A DNA stretch of 26,149 nucleotides from a virus: IMG/VR virus record IMGVR_UViG_3300030109_002408, positions 1-26,149 of that record; one strand, given 5' to 3'. The notes under the pieces were generated by a model that made no database searches, had not been told where the DNA came from, and saw nothing but the letters and a program-made list of their open reading frames with translations. Of the stretch, positions 23,785-26,149 are shown in pieces. Position 1 is the first letter of the stretch, and each line of letters begins with the position of its first letter. Position numbers and translations under genes: made by a program.

Positions 23785-23993
23785 TGGCTGTATATGAATA
23801 TGTAACATCTAATCCAAAACAAGATGAAAACATTTTGACGATTGAATTTACATTTCCAATATCAATAACAAAAGATAGAGCCATAAGAGAAATTGATAAA
23901 CTTACAGCAAAAGTTGATAATAATTCATATTTCTCTTTTACAAGTCACGAGCCAAAGTTTTTTGAAAAGAGTATGGAAACGGAGGAGGAATAA
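23784..23993 (+). CDS. Hypothetical protein, 69 aa
   Basis: The product starts AVYEYVTSNPKQDENILTIE, followed by FTFPISITKDRAIREIDKLT and an acidic C-terminus; a beta-beta-alpha layout is plausible. The ATG overlaps the stop of the SGNH gene (TAATG) and the stop overlaps the next ATG, and its 3' end contains the GGAGGAGG ribosome binding site for the next gene. I do not recognise a family. Confidence 0.65.
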   Translation: MAVYEYVTSNPKQDENILTIEFTFPISITKDRAIREIDKLTAKVDNNSYFSFTSHEPKFFEKSMETEEE

Positions 23994-24167
23994 TGGAAAT
24001 GTTTGAGTTTTATTTAGACAAACCAATTCCTGCAACTAAAAATAACATTATAACATATAGAGATATGAATTTTCATAATATTTGTATTGAAGATGTTAAG
24101 AAAGTTGAGGGTTGGGAATAATGGAAATGTTTGAGTTTTTTTTAGACAAACCGATTCCTGCAACTAA
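23987..24167 (+). repeat. Direct 53-bp repeat duplicating a ribosome binding/start region
   Basis: Segments 23987-24039 and 24115-24167 agree at 51 of 53 positions and each cover a TAATG junction and the first 16 codons of a gene. The offset of 128 nt equals one whole small gene less the shared base. Confidence 0.88.
23993..24121 (+). CDS. Small protein with duplicated head MEMFEFYLDKPIPATK, 42 aa
   Basis: The first 16 residues are those of the next gene except for Tyr7 in place of Phe; the remaining 26 (YRDMNFHNICIEDVKKVEGW and flanks) are unrelated to it. A very strong ribosome binding site GGAGGAGG precedes the ATG, which overlaps the upstream stop. It appears to be the product of a local duplication of the 5' end of the 93-aa gene, or a gene that shares an exchangeable N-terminal tag with it. 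It may be a relic after deletion of an HTH part, but the frame and coupling are intact. Confidence 0.6.
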   Translation: MEMFEFYLDKPIPATKNNIITYRDMNFHNICIEDVKKVEGWE

Positions 24168-24402
24168 GAGCAAGAAACAAAAAGTGTTGTGGATGTTAGA
24201 AATTGCAAGAGCCTCCAATAGAAAGATTAAATCTATGACTTTTGTATATGACTATAAGATACCAAGAATTAGTGGAACAATACACCAACTAAGACAAGAT
24301 GGACACGACATTTTATCTCACGATTTATCTAACGGTAGTTGCGAGTATGAATTAATTGCAACTGCAAAAGAAGTAGAAAGTATGAGGAGTTTAATTGAGT
24401 AA
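24121..24402 (+). CDS. Winged-helix DNA-binding protein, 93 aa
   Basis: After the shared head (residues 1-16) a compact helix-turn-helix domain follows: KVLWMLEIARASNRKI (21-36), then KIPRISGTIHQLRQDGHDIL (46-65, recognition helix and wing start) and a closing strand EYELIA (75-80). Phage proteins of this type are short regulators or replication accessory proteins; the pattern RISxxIHxLRxxGHxI is characteristic of that group. The start is taken at ATG 24121, which overlaps the previous stop, rather than TTG at 24112, because the duplicated gene starts at the same codon. Probably a transcription regulator of early genes. Confidence 0.7.
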   Translation: MEMFEFFLDKPIPATKSKKQKVLWMLEIARASNRKIKSMTFVYDYKIPRISGTIHQLRQDGHDILSHDLSNGSCEYELIATAKEVESMRSLIE

Positions 24403-24616
24403 GACAGGAAATAGTGAGCTTTACTATGACCGCATGGCAGACCACATTAACAATGAGGAAGATTATCTAACACAGAATCTACATGCAAACAGACGTAAAA
24501 GAACACTTGTAATAAATAACATGATTAAGGACGGATACAGCGTCATACAGATTGCAAAAAAGTTTGATGTATCAAGACAACGTATCTACAAGATAATGGA
24601 GGCAAACAATGATTGA
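24395..24616 (+). CDS. Helix-turn-helix protein with TTG start, 73 aa
   Basis: Residues about 38-68 (LVINNMIKDGYSVIQIAKKF then DVSRQRIYKIM) form a resolvase/homeodomain-like HTH. Residues 1-37 are polar. The TTG at 24395 lies five bases behind GAGGAG and overlaps the previous stop, so a TTG start fits better than the first internal ATG, 39 nt downstream with no comparable site. Two HTH genes in a row suggest a regulatory cassette. It may bind sites in the divergence region, but no direct link is visible. Confidence 0.7.
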   Translation: MSKTGNSELYYDRMADHINNEEDYLTQNLHANRRKRTLVINNMIKDGYSVIQIAKKFDVSRQRIYKIMEANND

Positions 24617-24749
24617 AATATTTACAGCAATACTTATACCAGTAGCTTATATAACTGGCAGAATTATTGGTCAAGAACAAACAAAGAAAAACTTTATGAG
24701 AGTTTATAAACAAAATCAAAGATTAATTAAGAAAGGAAAAGCACTGTAA
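24609..24749 (+). CDS. Small single-helix membrane protein, 46 aa
   Basis: The first 21 residues (IEIFTAILIPVAYITGRIIG after Met) form one hydrophobic helix; the rest is strongly basic (KKNFMRVYKQNQRLIKKGKA). By the positive-inside rule the tail should be cytoplasmic. The ATG follows GGAGG by six bases and overlaps the HTH gene by 8 nt; the stop overlaps the next ATG. The topology fits small phage membrane proteins (host-membrane effectors, holin-like or antiholin-like), but it is shorter than typical holins and lies in an early-type operon, so lysis is not a secure call. Confidence 0.65.
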   Translation: MIEIFTAILIPVAYITGRIIGQEQTKKNFMRVYKQNQRLIKKGKAL

Positions 24750-25657
24750 TGGCTAAATTTGATATAAGCAAATACGAAACAGTAGAAGAAAGACTAAAGA
24801 AATTTTGGGCAGACTATCCTAACGGACGTGTTTGGACTGAAGAAATTTATGTAAGCGAGGACGCAAAGACAGTAATCTTTAAAGCATTTGTTTATATAGA
24901 TAAAGAAGATATAAATCCTGTGTCAACTGGGATAGCAGAAGAAACAAAAGGACAAGGTAATACTTTTGTTAATACTACATCTCATGTAGAAAATTGTGAG
25001 ACATCTGCAATAGGTAGAGCTTTAGCTAATTGGATGTATCAAGGAAGTGATAAAGCAAGACCTAGCTTACAAGAAATGACAAAAACACAGGCTTACAAAG
25101 ACGACAAAGTAGAAGTTACAAAAGTTGATATGCGTAAGACAGAAAACAAAACTACAAAAGAAGAACAAGCAAAAATGGACAAAATCATTGATGAGATGGT
25201 AGCAGAACCAAGAACGCCTAAAGGTAAAAACAAAAAAAATGCAGACCAAATGTTACATGTAATGAAATCTGTTTGTAGTGATGATAAACAAATGAAAGAG
25301 ATACAGGCAACTGCATACGCCAAAGTTGTAGAGCAAGATGGATTTATGGAGGATGTAGAAAAATGGTCAAGCGATATGATGACAAGATTCTTAGATTTGT
25401 TTGAAGAACTTTACAAAGAGACAACAGGTAGTATAGATAACGTAGAAAAAGTATTTGATGTTGAGGGAGGTGATGACGTGAATTGGAAAGAAAATCCTGC
25501 AAGTGAAAAACAACTTAAATGGGTTAACGATATTGTATCAAAAGCAACAGACCAAAATGCAGAGTTTTTAGCAGAACTAAAAGAGATGTATGGTGATGGC
25601 AATATTAATGGCGAAGTAGCCTCCCAAATTATAGATAAATACAGTAATCAAGTCTAA
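24749..25657 (+). CDS. Phage recombination/replication-module protein (ENCETSAIGRAL type), 302 aa
   Basis: The N-terminal domain (about 1-110) reads FDISKYETVEERLKKFWADY, then beta strands, then SHVENCETSAIGRALANWM (78-96). That signature is common in actinobacterial and other tailed-phage proteins next to recombination or replication genes, which I recall as related to single-strand annealing proteins (Erf/Rad52-like); the link is not certain. A charged linker follows, then helices, and a C-terminal domain with ASEKQLKWVNDIVSKA and a helical end (about 250-300), also seen alone in phage proteins. Both ends are TAATG overlaps. The likely role is annealing or handling single-stranded DNA. Confidence 0.65.
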   Translation: MAKFDISKYETVEERLKKFWADYPNGRVWTEEIYVSEDAKTVIFKAFVYIDKEDINPVSTGIAEETKGQGNTFVNTTSHVENCETSAIGRALANWMYQGSDKARPSLQEMTKTQAYKDDKVEVTKVDMRKTENKTTKEEQAKMDKIIDEMVAEPRTPKGKNKKNADQMLHVMKSVCSDDKQMKEIQATAYAKVVEQDGFMEDVEKWSSDMMTRFLDLFEELYKETTGSIDNVEKVFDVEGGDDVNWKENPASEKQLKWVNDIVSKATDQNAEFLAELKEMYGDGNINGEVASQIIDKYSNQV

Positions 25658-25953
25658 TGACTGATGAATTAGAGCGTGTATCTTATAATGTAGAAAAGCT
25701 TATTGCAAAACTACAAAAAAGATACCCTGAGTATGATTTCTCTCAACCGATTAGACCTAATCGTGTACATAGGTGTGTTACAAAAAATGACAGACCTGGC
25801 GAATATGCTACTGACGTTGAGGGAAACGACTTTTGTATTAGACAATTTAAACAAACAAGAGACGACAACCCTTATGTTTATGAAATAAAAACTTGTTACG
25901 CAATACTTAGAACAAAACAACAAAAGGATGATATGAAGAATGGAGCATTTTAA
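25657..25953 (+). CDS. Hypothetical protein, 98 aa
   Basis: The N-terminal 25 residues are helical (LERVSYNVEKLIAKLQKRYP). The rest is mixed, with single cysteines at residues 40, 60 and 80, too scattered for a clear zinc site. The start and stop are TAATG overlaps with the neighbours. No family is recognised. Position after the annealing-type protein suggests a replication or recombination accessory role. Confidence 0.65.
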   Translation: MTDELERVSYNVEKLIAKLQKRYPEYDFSQPIRPNRVHRCVTKNDRPGEYATDVEGNDFCIRQFKQTRDDNPYVYEIKTCYAILRTKQQKDDMKNGAF

Positions 25954-26149
25954 TGGCAAAAAATATATTTGAAGAACCAAAACAACTTAAAAAGTGGGCT
26001 ATTGATTTAGCTAATGCATGTGGTGGACAAGAAGTTACACAGACAAGCATAAAATTAAATAAACATAGCGTACAAAAAGTAGATAAATTATTAGAGCAAT
26101 TCGCAGTAGATTACAATTTTCATATGCAAATGATGAACGAAGTTAGAGA
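25953..26149 (+). CDS. Hypothetical protein, N-terminal part (cut by the window end)
   Basis: ATG at 25953 overlaps the previous stop and the frame stays open for 65 codons to the window edge. Visible residues include FEEPKQLKKWAIDLANACGG and SIKLNKHSVQKVDKLLEQFA, an all-helical start with no signal peptide. Too little is visible to assign a function. Confidence 0.6.
   Translation, partial: MAKNIFEEPKQLKKWAIDLANACGGQEVTQTSIKLNKHSVQKVDKLLEQFAVDYNFHMQMMNEVR

Noticed and set aside
24040-24070. Minus-strand TGTTATAAT resembling the late promoter -10
   Set aside because: It is inside a short coding gene on the other strand and lacks the -35 and flanking bases shared by the two real late promoters.
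24609-24749. Holin call for the 46-aa membrane protein
   Set aside because: Only one hydrophobic helix, no endolysin beside it, and it lies in the rightward regulatory/replication-type operon.

Overview
The window looks like a piece of a low-GC, tightly packed tailed double-stranded DNA phage, probably from an aquatic or marine setting. A terminase, a portal, a scaffold-like protein and the start of a major capsid protein are recognisable, and almost every gene junction is a stop/start overlap of the TAATG type. I see no integrase, attachment site, tRNA or CRISPR array, so a lytic life style is the simpler reading. The host cannot be fixed from the sequence. Low GC, small basic phage proteins I recall from marine tailed phages, and recombination-type proteins I recall from actinobacterial phages suggest a low-GC marine bacterium (marine actinobacteria are one candidate). 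No sipho- or myovirus tail genes are seen here; the large proteins next to the portal look more like ejection or internal virion proteins of a podovirus-like particle, but this is inference.

Layout. Minus strand, from about 22.5 kb down to 1: two or three tiny early-type proteins (47 aa, 48 aa Cys-rich, perhaps 31 aa); a promoter at 21572-21598; a structured leader; seven tiny, mostly basic or zinc-ribbon proteins; TerL with an N-terminal zinc/HTH extension; portal; two small proteins; a 2001-aa giant; a 480-aa protein; a lytic-transglycosylase-like protein; a 55-aa protein with a GTG start; a 1288-aa protein with a DnaQ-exonuclease-like segment; a 406-aa protein; and a 429-aa protein with an N-terminal peptidoglycan-binding domain. 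A second promoter of the same design then drives scaffold and major capsid protein through a leader with three hairpins. The giant-protein block lies between portal and scaffold.

The divergence region (about 21.4-23.0 kb) is mostly non-coding and holds the most unusual material. Back-to-back promoters lie near 22.55-22.61 kb. To their right is a plus-strand segment of about 320 nt with four copies of a 14-nt element in left-right-left-right order. They can form two successive long hairpins or, alternatively, a nested cruciform. Every arm pairing uses G-U wobbles that only work in the plus-strand transcript, and the segment ends in a stem plus nine T. It is either a phage non-coding RNA or a switchable leader/attenuator of the rightward operon. 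To its left is a block of short palindromes and repeats that looks like an operator or origin area.

Plus strand, 23.0 kb to the end: an SGNH-hydrolase-like protein, small proteins, two HTH proteins, a one-helix membrane protein, a phage protein with an ENCETSAIGRAL signature (probable recombination or replication module), and two further small genes, the last cut by the window edge. A 53-nt duplication gives two neighbouring genes nearly the same first 16 codons. Replication genes probably continue to the right.
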